Positions 21,244 through 29,612 of a stretch of DNA of 64,000 bases are shown piece after piece. The number at the start of each line of letters is the position of its first letter. Within the stretch, counting starts at the first letter, position 1. Below the pieces are notes generated by a model that did not search any database, was not told the origin of the DNA, and saw only the letters and a list, made by a program, of their open reading frames with translations. A program made the translations under genes and the position numbers. This DNA comes from Janthinobacterium sp. (lineage in GTDB: Bacteria > Pseudomonadota > Gammaproteobacteria > Burkholderiales > Burkholderiaceae_D), in assembly GCA_003133225.1 (NCBI GenBank), contig PKWL01000041.1:151-64150 (forward strand), written 5' to 3'.

Positions 21244-21903
21244 ATGAACGATATCATTCAAACCATCGCCGTGTACGCATTGCCGGTACTTTTCGCCATC
21301 ACCTTGCATGAAGCGGCCCACGCCTACGCGGCCAAGTATTTCGGCGACTCGACGGCCTATCTGGCCGGGCGGATGAGCCTAAACCCCCTCAGGCACGTCG
21401 ATCCATTCGGCACCATTATCATCCCGGTGGTCTTGTATATGGCCACCTCGGGCGCGTTTCTGTTCGGTTATGCCAAGCCGGTGCCGATCGACTTTAGCCG
21501 GCTGCGCAACCCTAAGCGGCAGATGGCTTGGGTCGCCTTAGCCGGGCCGGCCGCCAATTTTGTCATGGCACTGCTGTGGTTAATTGTCTCCCTGCTGCTG
21601 AGTGCCGGCCGCATCGACGAGATTTTTTTCCAAGATATGGCCAAGGCAGGCATACTCACCAACGTCTTGCTGTTTGCGTTTAACCTGGTGCCGATTCCTC
21701 CGCTAGACGGCGGTCGCATTCTGACCAGTATGCTTCCCCTGCGACTCGCCGAAAAATTTGCCCGCATCGAACCGTATGGCTTTTTCATCGTCCTCGCCTT
21801 GATCTACTTCAAAATCCTCAATTTCTGGGTGCTGCCGCTGATGCTCATGACGGACCTGGTGCTGCGCATGATTGTTTTCCCTCTTTCCTATTTTTTGAAC
21901 TGA
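21244..21903 (+). CDS. Site-2 protease family membrane metalloprotease (M50)
   Basis: 219 residues with several hydrophobic segments. The zinc motif HEAAH (His22, Glu23, His26) is in TM1, the downstream acidic ligand is in NLVPIPPLDGGRIL, and GPAANFVMALL is the usual conserved loop. It lacks PDZ or CBS domains, so it is a minimal SpoIVFB/COG1994-type rhomboid-unrelated intramembrane protease. Substrate unknown. The yciO-M50-trpS order is common in Burkholderiales. TAGAAT just upstream may be its -10. Confidence 0.92.
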   Translation: MNDIIQTIAVYALPVLFAITLHEAAHAYAAKYFGDSTAYLAGRMSLNPLRHVDPFGTIIIPVVLYMATSGAFLFGYAKPVPIDFSRLRNPKRQMAWVALAGPAANFVMALLWLIVSLLLSAGRIDEIFFQDMAKAGILTNVLLFAFNLVPIPPLDGGRILTSMLPLRLAEKFARIEPYGFFIVLALIYFKILNFWVLPLMLMTDLVLRMIVFPLSYFLN

Positions 21904-21912
21904 CCACTATCT

Positions 21913-23115
21913 ATGTACCCCGACCGCGTTGTCTCTGGTATGCGCCCCACGGGCTCCATGCATCTGGGCCACTACCATGGCGCCCTCAAAAACTGGATCC
22001 GCATGCAGGCTGAATTGCCATGCTTGTTCTTTGTCGCCGACTGGCATGCCTTGACCACCCATTATGACGACCCCAGCATCATCGAGCACAGCACCTGGGA
22101 AATGGTGATCGACTGGCTGGCGGCCGGCGTCGACCCTTCGCAAGCGACTCTGTTCATCCAGTCGAAGGTGCCAGAGCATGCTGAATTGCATCTGCTGTTG
22201 TCGATGGCGACCCCGCTCGGCTGGCTCGAGCGCGTGCCGACCTACAAGGACCAGATCGAGAACCTGAGCAGCAAGGATCTGGCCACCTATGGTTTCCTCG
22301 GTTATCCGCTGCTGCAAGCGGCCGATGTTCTCATTTACCGCGCCAGCCAAGTGCCGGTCGGCGACGACCAGGTGCCACATGTGGAGATGATGCGTGAAAT
22401 TGCGCGCCGTTTTAACCATTTATATGGCAAAGAGAAAGATTTTGCAGAAAAAGCTCAGGATGCGGTCAAAAAGCTCGGCAGCAAGCGCGCCAAGCTCTAT
22501 AACGAGCTGCGCACCGACTACCAGCAGCATGGCAAGGACGACGCGCTAGAGCAGGCCAAGGCCATGCTCGATGACGCGCAAAGTCTGTCGATGATTGACC
22601 GCGAACGCCTGTTTGGCTATTTGGAAGGCAGCCGCAAGCTCATCTTGGTGGAGCCGCAAGCCCACCTGACGGCGGCCTCGCGCCTGCCCGGCCTTGATGG
22701 CCGAAAAATGTCCAAGAGTTATGGTAATGCGATTGCCTTGCGCGAAGATAAGACCTCCATCGTCAAGAAGATCCGCACCATGCAGACCGATCCGGCGCGC
22801 GTGCGCCGCACCGACCCGGGCGATCCGGCCAAATGTCCCGTGTGGCAATTCCACGAAGTGTATTCCGCTACGGACACCAAGGACTGGGTTGTGAAGGGCT
22901 GCAAATCGGCCGGCATTGGATGCCTGGAATGCAAGCAGCCGGTCATCGACGCCATCATCAAGGAACAAGAGCCGATGCACGAACGGGCCCAGCAATACCT
23001 CGATGACCCGTCGCTGGTGCGCGCCATCATCGCCGACGGCAACGATACGGCCCGCAAGTTGGCGCAGGAAACCATGCGCGACGTGCGCGAAGCGATGGGC
23101 CTGTCATATACCTAA
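21913..23115 (+). CDS. trpS: Tryptophanyl-tRNA synthetase
   Basis: Class I aminoacyl-tRNA synthetase charging tRNA-Trp. 400 residues. The HIGH-like motif is in MRPTGSMHLGHYHGALK, the KMSKS motif is present exactly (GRKMSKSYGN), and the Trp-binding region is GDDQVPHVEM. It is longer than the E. coli enzyme (334), with an inserted segment after the KMSKS region (PARVRRTDPGDPAKCPVW, and a Cys-containing GCLECKQPV), which is the form frequent in beta- and some gammaproteobacteria. It starts nine bases after the M50 gene and leads into a methyltransferase gene. Confidence 0.96.
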   Translation: MYPDRVVSGMRPTGSMHLGHYHGALKNWIRMQAELPCLFFVADWHALTTHYDDPSIIEHSTWEMVIDWLAAGVDPSQATLFIQSKVPEHAELHLLLSMATPLGWLERVPTYKDQIENLSSKDLATYGFLGYPLLQAADVLIYRASQVPVGDDQVPHVEMMREIARRFNHLYGKEKDFAEKAQDAVKKLGSKRAKLYNELRTDYQQHGKDDALEQAKAMLDDAQSLSMIDRERLFGYLEGSRKLILVEPQAHLTAASRLPGLDGRKMSKSYGNAIALREDKTSIVKKIRTMQTDPARVRRTDPGDPAKCPVWQFHEVYSATDTKDWVVKGCKSAGIGCLECKQPVIDAIIKEQEPMHERAQQYLDDPSLVRAIIADGNDTARKLAQETMRDVREAMGLSYT

Positions 23116-23125
23116 ATGGCGCTGC

Positions 23126-23674
23126 ATGCTTGACCTTCCTTCCCCCTGGGTACAACGCTATGCGCCCCTGATACCGGCCGGCGAAGTGCTGGACCTGGCT
23201 TGCGGCGGCGGCCGCCACGCACGGCTGCTGGCGGCCTTGGGGCATCCGGTGCTGGCGCTGGACCGGGATCCCGTGGCGCTGGCGCGCGCGGCCGGCACGG
23301 GCATCGTGACCCAGGCCGCCGATCTGGAAGCTGCAGATGGCGGCTGGCCCTTTGCGGCGGGCCGCTTTCTCGGCATCGTCGTGACAAATTACCTGCACCG
23401 GCCTTTGATGGCCCCTTTGGCGCATAGCTTGGCGGGCGCCGGGGTGCTCATCTACGAAACGTTTTGCGCAGGAAATGGGCAATTTGGCAAACCATCGAAT
23501 CCGGACTTTTTGCTGGCACCGGGCGAGTTGCTGGCCTGGGCCGGCGCATCCGGCCTAGTCGTGGTCGCTTTCGAAGAGGGCTTGGTGAGGGCGCCCAGAG
23601 TTGCCATGGTGCAGCGTCTGTGCGCAGTGAAGGGTGATTTCCCCCGGACAGCGGCGTTTTTGGGGCCGTTTTGA
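23126..23674 (+). CDS. Class I SAM-dependent methyltransferase
   Basis: 182 residues. Motif I is [15 protein letters not shown] and motif II is [10 protein letters not shown], so the S-adenosylmethionine site is intact. The post-I region is short and the acceptor-binding part is minimal, as in TehB/UbiE-like small methyltransferases. The start at ATG 23126 lies ten bases after the trpS stop. An upstream in-frame extension overlaps trpS and is not credible. Substrate unknown. Overlaps nothing downstream; dapA starts about 80 bases later. Confidence 0.85.
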   Translation: MLDLPSPWVQRYAPLIPAGEVLDLACGGGRHARLLAALGHPVLALDRDPVALARAAGTGIVTQAADLEAADGGWPFAAGRFLGIVVTNYLHRPLMAPLAHSLAGAGVLIYETFCAGNGQFGKPSNPDFLLAPGELLAWAGASGLVVVAFEEGLVRAPRVAMVQRLCAVKGDFPRTAAFLGPF

Positions 23675-23754
23675 ACACCGATTACGGCTCAAAATCCCCA
23701 TTGGCACGGGCGATCCGCTACAATCGTTCTTTTAATATTCGGCGCGATCTCATT

Positions 23755-24633
23755 ATGATCAAGGGCAGCATTGTAGCAATCGTCACCCCGATGCACGCGG
23801 ACGGCAGTCTCGACATTCCAAGACTGCGCCAGCTGATCGATTGGCATATCGCCGAAGGCACGGACGGCATCGTCATCGTTGGCACAACGGGCGAATCGGC
23901 CACGGTCACAGTCGACGAGCACTGTGCACTGATCAAACTGGCCGTCGAGCACACTGCGGGGCGGATCCCGATCATCGCCGGCACCGGCGGCAATTCCACG
24001 GCGGAAGCGATCAAGCTGACCGAATACGCGAAGGAGGTGGGTGCCGACGCGGTTTTGCTGGTCGTGCCATACTACAATCGCCCGAGCCAGGAAGGCATGT
24101 ACCAACACTTCAAGGCGATTGCCGAAGCGGTCGACTTGCCCATCATTTTATATAACGTGCCGGGACGCACGGTGGCCGACATGTCGAACCAGACCATTGT
24201 GCGGTTGACGAAAATTGCGAACATCGTCGGTGTCAAAGATGCGACCGGCAACATCGGCCGCGGCCTCGACTTGCTGCGCCTGGTGCCTGCTTCATTTGCA
24301 GTCTACTCGGGCGACGATCCCAGCGCGATGGCGCTCATGCTGTGCGGCGCGCAAGGCAATATCTCCGTGACCGCCAACGTGGCTCCGCGTGCGATGCATG
24401 ACTTGTGCGTGGCGGCGATGGCAGGCGACGTCGCGACGGCGATCGCCATCAATAATAAAGTAATGCCTTTGCATCAAAACCTATTCGTTGAACCCAATCC
24501 GGTGCCCGTCAAATGGGCCTTGGCGGAAATGGGCAAGATGCCCGCCGGTATCCGCTTGCCGCTGGTGAGCCTGGCGGACGAATTCCACGATGCCGTTCGC
24601 AGTGCCTTGCACGAGGCCGGAATTTTGCAATAA
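23755..24633 (+). CDS. dapA: 4-hydroxy-tetrahydrodipicolinate synthase
   Basis: First committed step of the lysine/diaminopimelate pathway: pyruvate plus aspartate semialdehyde. 292 residues. The Schiff-base lysine is Lys161 in GVKDATGN; the catalytic Tyr is in [15 protein letters not shown] and GTGGNST are present. The start at ATG 23755 fits family length; the frame upstream to 23671 is leader. A TACAAT at 23718-23723 is a plausible -10. asd, in the second half of the window, makes its substrate. Followed by bamC, as in E. coli and Burkholderiales. Confidence 0.97.
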   Translation: MIKGSIVAIVTPMHADGSLDIPRLRQLIDWHIAEGTDGIVIVGTTGESATVTVDEHCALIKLAVEHTAGRIPIIAGTGGNSTAEAIKLTEYAKEVGADAVLLVVPYYNRPSQEGMYQHFKAIAEAVDLPIILYNVPGRTVADMSNQTIVRLTKIANIVGVKDATGNIGRGLDLLRLVPASFAVYSGDDPSAMALMLCGAQGNISVTANVAPRAMHDLCVAAMAGDVATAIAINNKVMPLHQNLFVEPNPVPVKWALAEMGKMPAGIRLPLVSLADEFHDAVRSALHEAGILQ

Positions 24634-24692
24634 AGCTCCCGTTCTGGATCCTTCGACTTCAGCTGATTTTTACTTTCTTATCTTGTAACGAC

Positions 24693-25859
24693 ATGACTAT
24701 GCGCACGACACTTCATCCGGTTCCCAGTAAATTCGCCAAGCGTGGCCTCATCGCCGCTGCCGTCATGCTCAGCCTTTGCGGCTGTGGCATGATCAGTTCC
24801 GTCGTCGGCTCCGACAAGGTGGACTACAAGTCAGCCAAGAAAGCCCCTGCACTCGACGTGCCGCCGGACTTGACCCAGTTGCAACAGGATAACCGTTATG
24901 CGCTGCCTGACACGCATCAGGGCGTCGCCACAGCATCGGGCTATAACGCGCAAAAAGGCAGTGGCCCGGCCTCTACGGTAGAAAACGGTGCGGCCGCGCC
25001 CGTTCATTCCAGCGTGCATGTCGAACGCTCAGGCAATCAGCGTTGGCTCATTGTGCAACAAACGCCGGAAGCGTTGTGGCCGCAGTTGAAATCGTTTTGG
25101 GAAGATGCCGGTTTCACGCTGGCGCTCGACATGCCGACGGCCGGCATCATGGAAACCGAGTGGAAAGAGGACCGCTTAAAAATTCCCCAAGACTTCGTGC
25201 GCAACGCCGTCGGCAAGGTCTTCGATTCCATGTACTCGACCGGCGAGCGTGACAAATTCCGCACCCGCCTCGAACGCTTGCCTGATGGCTCGACCGAAGT
25301 CTACATCAGTCACCGCGGGGCCGAAGAAGTCGTCACCGGCGCGCAAAAGGAATCGACGGTGTGGACCGCGCGCCGCAACGATCCTGGTTTGGAAGCGCAA
25401 TTTCTGGCGCGCTTGATGAGCCGTCTCGGTAGCGGCGACGTGGTGCAGGCAAAAATCGCGGTAGCGGAGGCGGTGGTGCAGCCTTCCCATGCGACGCTGG
25501 CCGGCGCCGCTGGCGACCGGCGCCTTGAACTCGATGAAGGCTTCGACCGCGCGTGGCGCCGGGTTGGTCTGGCGCTGGACCGGGTCGGGTTCACCGTGGA
25601 AGACCGCGATCGCGTCCAGGGGCTGTATTTTGTGCGCTACGTGAATCCGGATGCCCCCAAAAGCGAAGGCTTCTTCAAGAAGTTGATGAGTTGGGGCGCG
25701 GCGCCCGCCAAGGAGCAAGAAGCGCAGCGTTACCGCATTTCCGTGAAGACGGGCGCGGGCGCGACGTCTCAGGTGGTCGTTTTAAATAATGAAGGCAAGA
25801 ACACGGCGACGCCCATTACGGACAAGATTCTCGACCTGTTGCATGAGGAACTGAAGTAA
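24693..25859 (+). CDS. bamC: Outer membrane assembly lipoprotein BamC (NlpB/DapX)
   Basis: Lipoprotein of the BAM complex that inserts outer-membrane beta-barrels. 388 residues from ATG 24693 (a second ATG at 24699 is possible). The signal peptide ends in a lipobox with LCGC before the acylated Cys. The unstructured N-terminal part includes VDYKSAKKAPALDVPPDLTQ, the conserved BamC signature that contacts BamD. Two helix-grip domains follow (about residues 100-220 and 255-388). It follows dapA by about 60 bp, the standard dapA-bamC arrangement. Confidence 0.94.
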   Translation: MTMRTTLHPVPSKFAKRGLIAAAVMLSLCGCGMISSVVGSDKVDYKSAKKAPALDVPPDLTQLQQDNRYALPDTHQGVATASGYNAQKGSGPASTVENGAAAPVHSSVHVERSGNQRWLIVQQTPEALWPQLKSFWEDAGFTLALDMPTAGIMETEWKEDRLKIPQDFVRNAVGKVFDSMYSTGERDKFRTRLERLPDGSTEVYISHRGAEEVVTGAQKESTVWTARRNDPGLEAQFLARLMSRLGSGDVVQAKIAVAEAVVQPSHATLAGAAGDRRLELDEGFDRAWRRVGLALDRVGFTVEDRDRVQGLYFVRYVNPDAPKSEGFFKKLMSWGAAPAKEQEAQRYRISVKTGAGATSQVVVLNNEGKNTATPITDKILDLLHEELK

Positions 25860-25904
25860 TCCGGGCCCGGCCAGCCTTCGGCCAACCTTGTGTGAGGCCG
25901 GCGG

Positions 25905-26117
25905 CTAGCCGTTGGCCTTGCTCGCACAAGTCGATTGGTTTGGCCCGTCGTCGACATAGGCAGGCGCCAGCTTCAGGCGCTTGATGCGCGAGCATTGGAT
26001 GCCAAGCCGAGAGTATTTCTCCGTTAAGGCATCCCGTTCTGCCGGGCTGTTCCGGCGTGCCCCGAACGACGGGCCTGACGGCTCATGTTTTTCGCCCTTA
26101 ATTATTTGCTCGTTCAT
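25905..26117 (-). CDS. Possible small hypothetical protein, 70 aa
   Basis: Frame from ATG 26117 (MNEQIIKGEKHEPSG) to TAG at 25905. Composition is protein-like, with a charged central helix-like part (AERDALTEKYSRLG) and mixed codon use, but there is no Shine-Dalgarno and no recognised family. A longer in-frame start at 26189 exists. Treat as tentative. Confidence 0.3.
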   Translation of the reverse strand: MNEQIIKGEKHEPSGPSFGARRNSPAERDALTEKYSRLGIQCSRIKRLKLAPAYVDDGPNQSTCASKANG

Positions 26118-26764
26118 GCGGCGCCGGTCAATACCGGTGCCGTCGTCGTCTGGCGCCTGAACCCGCACCGCCGCTTGCCATCGCTTCACGCGTAACGGCG
26201 GCTCGGCTCAACCGTTGATAACGAACCGATTCTTTGCCTTTGCGCGCCCGCTGCCGTTGCAGTTCGCCCAAGCGTGGCCATTTATGCGCCCCACGGCTTT
26301 TCAATGGCCGCGCCGGGCTCGCCAATGGGTCACGCCGGAGTCGCGACCCACGATGCTGTCGGTGCATGCGCGCCCCCGCACCGCCCTCCGTGGCGCAAGG
26401 CGAATGCCGCCGGCCGTTTTTGCCCCGGTCAGTTGTTGCCGTCCCACCCAAGCGGGTGGCCGCGCGTTCCAACCAATCAATCGCGTCTTGACGCGAAGAA
26501 CGTGAAACGCCGCGTCCGCGCGGCGCAATCGTTTGCAAGGCAGCGCGCTCGGGCGCTGCGCCGTCAAGCGCTCGGCGCGTGCTTTGAAACGGACTGGTCG
26601 GCTGGCCGTGCGACTTTGCGCAGAGCCGCTCGCAACGGTAAGAATTGCAGCGGGCGCGCGGGATGCCAGGCACGAGAGTTTGAAAAAACGGCTGGTCGTT
26701 GGAGCAATTATCCCTGGGCAAGCGGTCCAGCCTGGCTCAGCACCATTTAGAGTCCAGTGCCTTG

Positions 26765-27032
26765 GCAAGCTGTTCCTAAAAAATATTCAAAGCTGCTTAT
26801 AGGATTTATCCGCACTTGGTTGACGCGATTGCTCGCCCAACTCATTAAGCCTATTGACGCTCAGTTGCGCCGGAGAACGAGATTGCAAAGGTGAGCGTAC
26901 AGTCCTATCTTGAACGATATCGAAGGCGGAGAGCACAAGCAAAAAAATAGTTCCAGCGCCTGATGGGTGTTTCATCAAAATAAGCAAATATGCGCCACTT
27001 TGAAAAGAAATCAAGCATCAGTTTTAACCTCC
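26765..27032. repeat. Dispersed repeat, copy B (longest)
   Basis: Left block 26771-26814 matches 56278-56321 (copy C) with only a few changes. Right block 26963-27032 matches 56333-56392 with small indels. The middle (about 26815-26962) is absent from C but its first part matches copy A near 10675-10722. On the minus strand the right end reads GGAGGTTAAAACTGATG, an RBS-plus-ATG-like string also present in C. The frames after it differ by a 4-base indel, so conserved coding is not supported. Confidence 0.6.
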
Positions 27033-27086
27033 TGGCGCTGGCCATTCGGTCGCCGTCGCCGGCTCGGCTGCCGACGCTACAGACGT

Positions 27087-27120
27087 AAAAAAGCCGACCC
27101 GCAAGCGGGTCGGCTTTTTT
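27087..27120 (-). terminator. Strong intrinsic terminator
   Basis: A 15-bp perfect stem (AAAAAAGCCGACCCG / CGGGTCGGCTTTTTT) with loop CAAG. It has A and T runs on both sides and could act in both directions. It lies 12 bases after the stop of the Ala-rich lipoprotein gene and is most likely its terminator. Confidence 0.9.
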
Positions 27121-27132
27121 ATTGAAGCTTGA

Positions 27133-27393
27133 TTAGTTCTTTGCGGCCGAAGCAGCAGCCGAAGCAGCCGAAGCGGCAGCCGAAGCAGCCGAAGCAGCTT
27201 GCGATGCGGCCATAGCAGCGTCGGAAGCGGCAGCGGTAGCGCCAGCAGCAGCAGCGTCAGCAGCAGGGGAAGCTGGAGCAGCTTCTGGAGCTGGAGCAAC
27301 GACGACTGGTGCCGGTGCTGGAGCTTCTTCTTTTTTGCTGCAAGCAGCCAAAGCAACAGCTAACAGGGAGATGATCAGTAGGGATTTTTTCAT
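27133..27393 (-). CDS. Small Ala-rich lipoprotein, 86 aa
   Basis: Signal peptide MKKSLLIISLLAVALAAC with lipobox LAAC, so the mature protein starts at Cys18. After SKKEEAPAPAP the rest is low complexity: Ala/Pro then almost only Ala and Ser in a repeating AASAASAA pattern, encoded by tandem GCCGAAGCA-like units at about 27145-27205. The RBS AAGGA lies eight bases before the ATG, and a strong terminator follows, so it is a monocistronic, probably well-expressed gene. Likely a surface or periplasmic envelope lipoprotein; function unknown. The repeat tract may vary in length between strains. Confidence 0.85.
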   Translation of the reverse strand: MKKSLLIISLLAVALAACSKKEEAPAPAPVVVAPAPEAAPASPAADAAAAGATAAASDAAMAASQAASAASAAASAASAAASAAKN

Positions 27394-27825
27394 GGGGTTT
27401 TCCTTAATTAATTCAAAAAATATTCAAAATAGAACAACAATGTTGCGATGAATAATTACCGGTAATTATCGCTCATTAGGTCGTCTTCGAAGGCTTTTCG
27501 TACCATTTGGTGCCTGCCAGACAACGGAAACTTCCTAACCGAATATTATAGCGATTTTTGGTGCATCGCAATAGCATAGAAAGCCTATTTCATAACTATT
27601 TTGCGATGTTCCGATTTTTTACCGGGCAATTTGGCATATCTGGATCAAATTTTCCCTGTTTCAGGAAAAAAGCCAAAAAAGTTGCCTATTTTTTTTGCGC
27701 CGCGGCGTAAGCCCGTCGCGCCCGCATTTGGCAGGTCCCGGATCGGGTTGCAATTGCCCCCATTGTCGGGCGCAGCGTTTGCGCGCGAAATCGGACGCCT
27801 TGAACCGGGGCCGCCTTGGCCATCC
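27394..27825. other. Intergenic region upstream of the lipoprotein gene
   Basis: About 430 bp, AT-rich at 27395-27620. It carries the lipoprotein promoter region and an 18-bp palindrome. The part next to the roxA-like gene stop (27700-27825) is GC-rich, with no gene seen. Confidence 0.5.
27452..27469. promoter_or_regulatory. 18-bp perfect palindrome, possible operator
   Basis: ATAATTACCGGTAATTAT is fully self-complementary and lies about 60-75 bases upstream of the lipoprotein ATG, next to AT-rich promoter-like DNA. Length and symmetry suit a dimeric regulator, but none can be named. Confidence 0.35.
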
Positions 27826-28947
27826 TTATGCCAGTTCGAGCCAGCCGTCCTGGTACCAGGTGTACAAGGCCTCGATCACATCTTCGGAGGCGCCCCCTAG
27901 CGCGGCGCCATCCAAGGCGCGCTCGTTGGCCAAGGCTTCCAGCGTCGCCCGGTCGGCGCGGCCGATCGCAAACGAAGCGCCATTAATAAATGCGTGCTTG
28001 CCGCGATACAGCATCAGCGTCTTGCGCGACAGGGCCAAGCCCCTTTTGCTGGCCCTGTGGACGAAACCTTGCTGCGCCAAGGGCTTGGCCGGACCCTTGA
28101 AAAACACATTGAATTTCGGCTCCGACAAGCGCTCGCCCAGGAAAATGGCTACATCGTCCTCCGTGAAGCGCACCTTGTTCATCTCTTTGGCGACGCAGCT
28201 AAGCATGTGGCGCGGGATTTCGGCTGGATGTTGCGTCACCGCCAGGTCAGGGTCGGCGTAACGGCCCGGCAGGTCAATGGTATCGGCCATGTGTTGCAGG
28301 AACGCTTCGCCCAGCTCCTGGTAGGTGGGCGTGCGAAAACCGATCGAATAGGTCTGGCAATTGCCAATGGCCACGCCGTCATGCGCATAATGAGGCGGCA
28401 AGTACAGCATGTCGCCGGCCTCGAGCACAAACTCGGCATCCGGCTTGAAGTTACTTAGCAGTTTCAAGGGCGCGTCTGCGCGAAGGCTGATGTCCTTTTG
28501 GGCGCCGATCGACCAGCGCCGCGCGCCTTGCGCTTGCAGCAAAAACACGTCGTAGGAGTCGACATGCGGGCCCACCCCGCCGCCGTCGGTGGCAAAGCTG
28601 ATCATCAGGTCGTCCAGGCGCGCTGCAGGAATAAAGCGAAATTGGCGTAGCACGGCATCGGCGCCGGCATGGTGCAAGTTGGCTCCTTGCACCAGCAAAG
28701 TCCACCCTTTCAAGGTGCGCTCCGGCAGTGCCGTCAGTGGCCCTTGCTGCATCGCCCACTGGCCACCGGCTTGGCTCACCAGACGCGATTCGACGTCGTC
28801 GCGTGCCGCCAGGGCCGTTAGCGCGGAAAGGCTCATGACCGGCTTAAAGCCAGGGATGGCTTGACGGATCAAGAGCGGCTTCTTGTGCCAGTACTCGCGC
28901 AAAAACTGCGCCGGCGTGATGCCGCCGAGGAGGGCTAATTTTTTCAT
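27826..28947 (-). CDS. roxA: JmjC/cupin ribosomal-protein oxygenase (RoxA/YcfD family)
   Basis: 2-oxoglutarate/Fe(II) dioxygenase that in E. coli hydroxylates an arginine of ribosomal protein L16. 373 residues. The iron site HxD is visible as His128-Val-Asp130 in GPHVDSYDVFLLQ, and the distal His lies in MLYLPPHYAHDG. The opening FLREYWHKKPLLIRQA is the usual RoxA/MINA start. The C-terminal winged-helix part is present (IEALYTWYQDGWLEL at the end). TATAAT lies only five bases before the ATG on its strand, which would place transcription start at or inside the first codon. Divergent from slyD. Confidence 0.9.
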   Translation of the reverse strand: MKKLALLGGITPAQFLREYWHKKPLLIRQAIPGFKPVMSLSALTALAARDDVESRLVSQAGGQWAMQQGPLTALPERTLKGWTLLVQGANLHHAGADAVLRQFRFIPAARLDDLMISFATDGGGVGPHVDSYDVFLLQAQGARRWSIGAQKDISLRADAPLKLLSNFKPDAEFVLEAGDMLYLPPHYAHDGVAIGNCQTYSIGFRTPTYQELGEAFLQHMADTIDLPGRYADPDLAVTQHPAEIPRHMLSCVAKEMNKVRFTEDDVAIFLGERLSEPKFNVFFKGPAKPLAQQGFVHRASKRGLALSRKTLMLYRGKHAFINGASFAIGRADRATLEALANERALDGAALGGASEDVIEALYTWYQDGWLELA

Positions 28948-28952
28948 GGTCC

Positions 28953-28958
28953 ATTATA
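28953..28958 (-). promoter_or_regulatory. -10-like TATAAT abutting the roxA start
   Basis: Perfect TATAAT on the minus strand with only five bases to the ATG at 28947. If used, the transcript would be leaderless. No good -35 is seen at normal spacing, so it may be fortuitous. Confidence 0.3.
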
Positions 28959-28988
28959 ACCATGCGCCTGTGGCTCTCGCCTTGCGGG

Positions 28989-28994
28989 TATAAT
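28989..28994 (+). promoter_or_regulatory. Probable -10 for slyD
   Basis: Perfect TATAAT about 30 bases before the slyD ATG. The ribosome site GAAAGGAAA follows downstream. The -35 is weak. Confidence 0.5.
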
Positions 28995-29023
28995 TTGTCT
29001 GCCCAGACAATGAAAGGAAACCG

Positions 29024-29575
29024 ATGAAGATTGCCAAAAACACGGTAGTGACTGTTAATTACACCCTGTCCGATGCCCAGAGCAATCTGATCGAAGACGG
29101 TCGTGAGCCGATGGTGTATCTGCACGGCGGTTACGAAAATACCCTGCCGAAAATCGAAGAAGAGCTCGACGGCAAGGAGGTCGGTTATTCCAACACCATT
29201 CAGATCGAACCGGATGACGGTTTTGGCGAATACGATCCGGCGCTAGTTAAGATCGAGCAGCGCAGCCGCTTGCCCGATCCGCTGGAAGTGGGCATGCAAT
29301 TTGAAGGCATGCCGGACGGCGAAGACGGGGACGAAGAAGCCATGATTTTCACCGTCACTGATATTGCCGATGATAAAGTGGTACTCGATGGTAACCATCC
29401 GCTGGCCGGCATTGCCTTGCGCTTTAAGTTAAGCGTCGCCGCCGTGCGTGCGGCCACCGAGGAGGAGCTCGTTCATGGCCATGCCCATGGCGCGCATGGT
29501 CACCACCAGCATGGCGATGGCGATGACGGCGAGGCCGAAGCGGGCGACCATTTCCGCACCTACCCAATCCACTAA
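29024..29575 (+). CDS. slyD: FKBP-type peptidyl-prolyl isomerase SlyD
   Basis: Prolyl isomerase, chaperone and metallochaperone linked to nickel delivery. 183 residues: the FKBP fold is interrupted by the insert-in-flap domain (about residues 65-130), and the C-terminal tail is His/Asp/Glu-rich (HGHAHGAHGHHQHGDGDDG), the metal-binding part. The start has AAGGAAA upstream. A short triplicated GCGCCCGTTA sequence follows the stop at about 29580-29612. All parts expected of SlyD are present. Confidence 0.95.
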   Translation: MKIAKNTVVTVNYTLSDAQSNLIEDGREPMVYLHGGYENTLPKIEEELDGKEVGYSNTIQIEPDDGFGEYDPALVKIEQRSRLPDPLEVGMQFEGMPDGEDGDEEAMIFTVTDIADDKVVLDGNHPLAGIALRFKLSVAAVRAATEEELVHGHAHGAHGHHQHGDGDDGEAEAGDHFRTYPIH

Positions 29576-29579
29576 AAGG

Positions 29580-29612
29580 GGCGGCGCCCGTTAGCGCCCG
29601 TTAGCGCCCGTG
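29580..29612. repeat. Short tandem repeat after slyD
   Basis: The 10-base unit GCGCCCGTTA occurs twice in tandem, followed by a third partial copy (GCGCCCGTGG). It lies between convergent genes and reaches into the last codons of the minus-strand gene. Probably slippage-derived. Confidence 0.5.

Larger units (their letters stand above)
25860..27086. other. Gene-poor region after bamC
   Basis: About 1.2 kb without a secure gene. The first part holds one weak 70-codon minus-strand frame (25905-26117). The stretch 26200-26760 has long overlapping open frames on both strands with Arg/Ala/Pro-rich, non-protein-like translations, typical of GC-rich noncoding or decayed DNA. The last part is dispersed repeat copy B. 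I looked for rnpB, tmRNA, 6S RNA and tRNA signatures and found none. Confidence 0.5.

Noticed and set aside
26128-26768. Long frames on both strands in the region after bamC
   Set aside because: Mutually overlapping, Arg-rich, without RBS; typical of GC-rich noncoding DNA.
27145-27205. Possible CRISPR-like short repeats
   Set aside because: The units are contiguous Ala codon repeats inside a lipoprotein gene, with no spacers.
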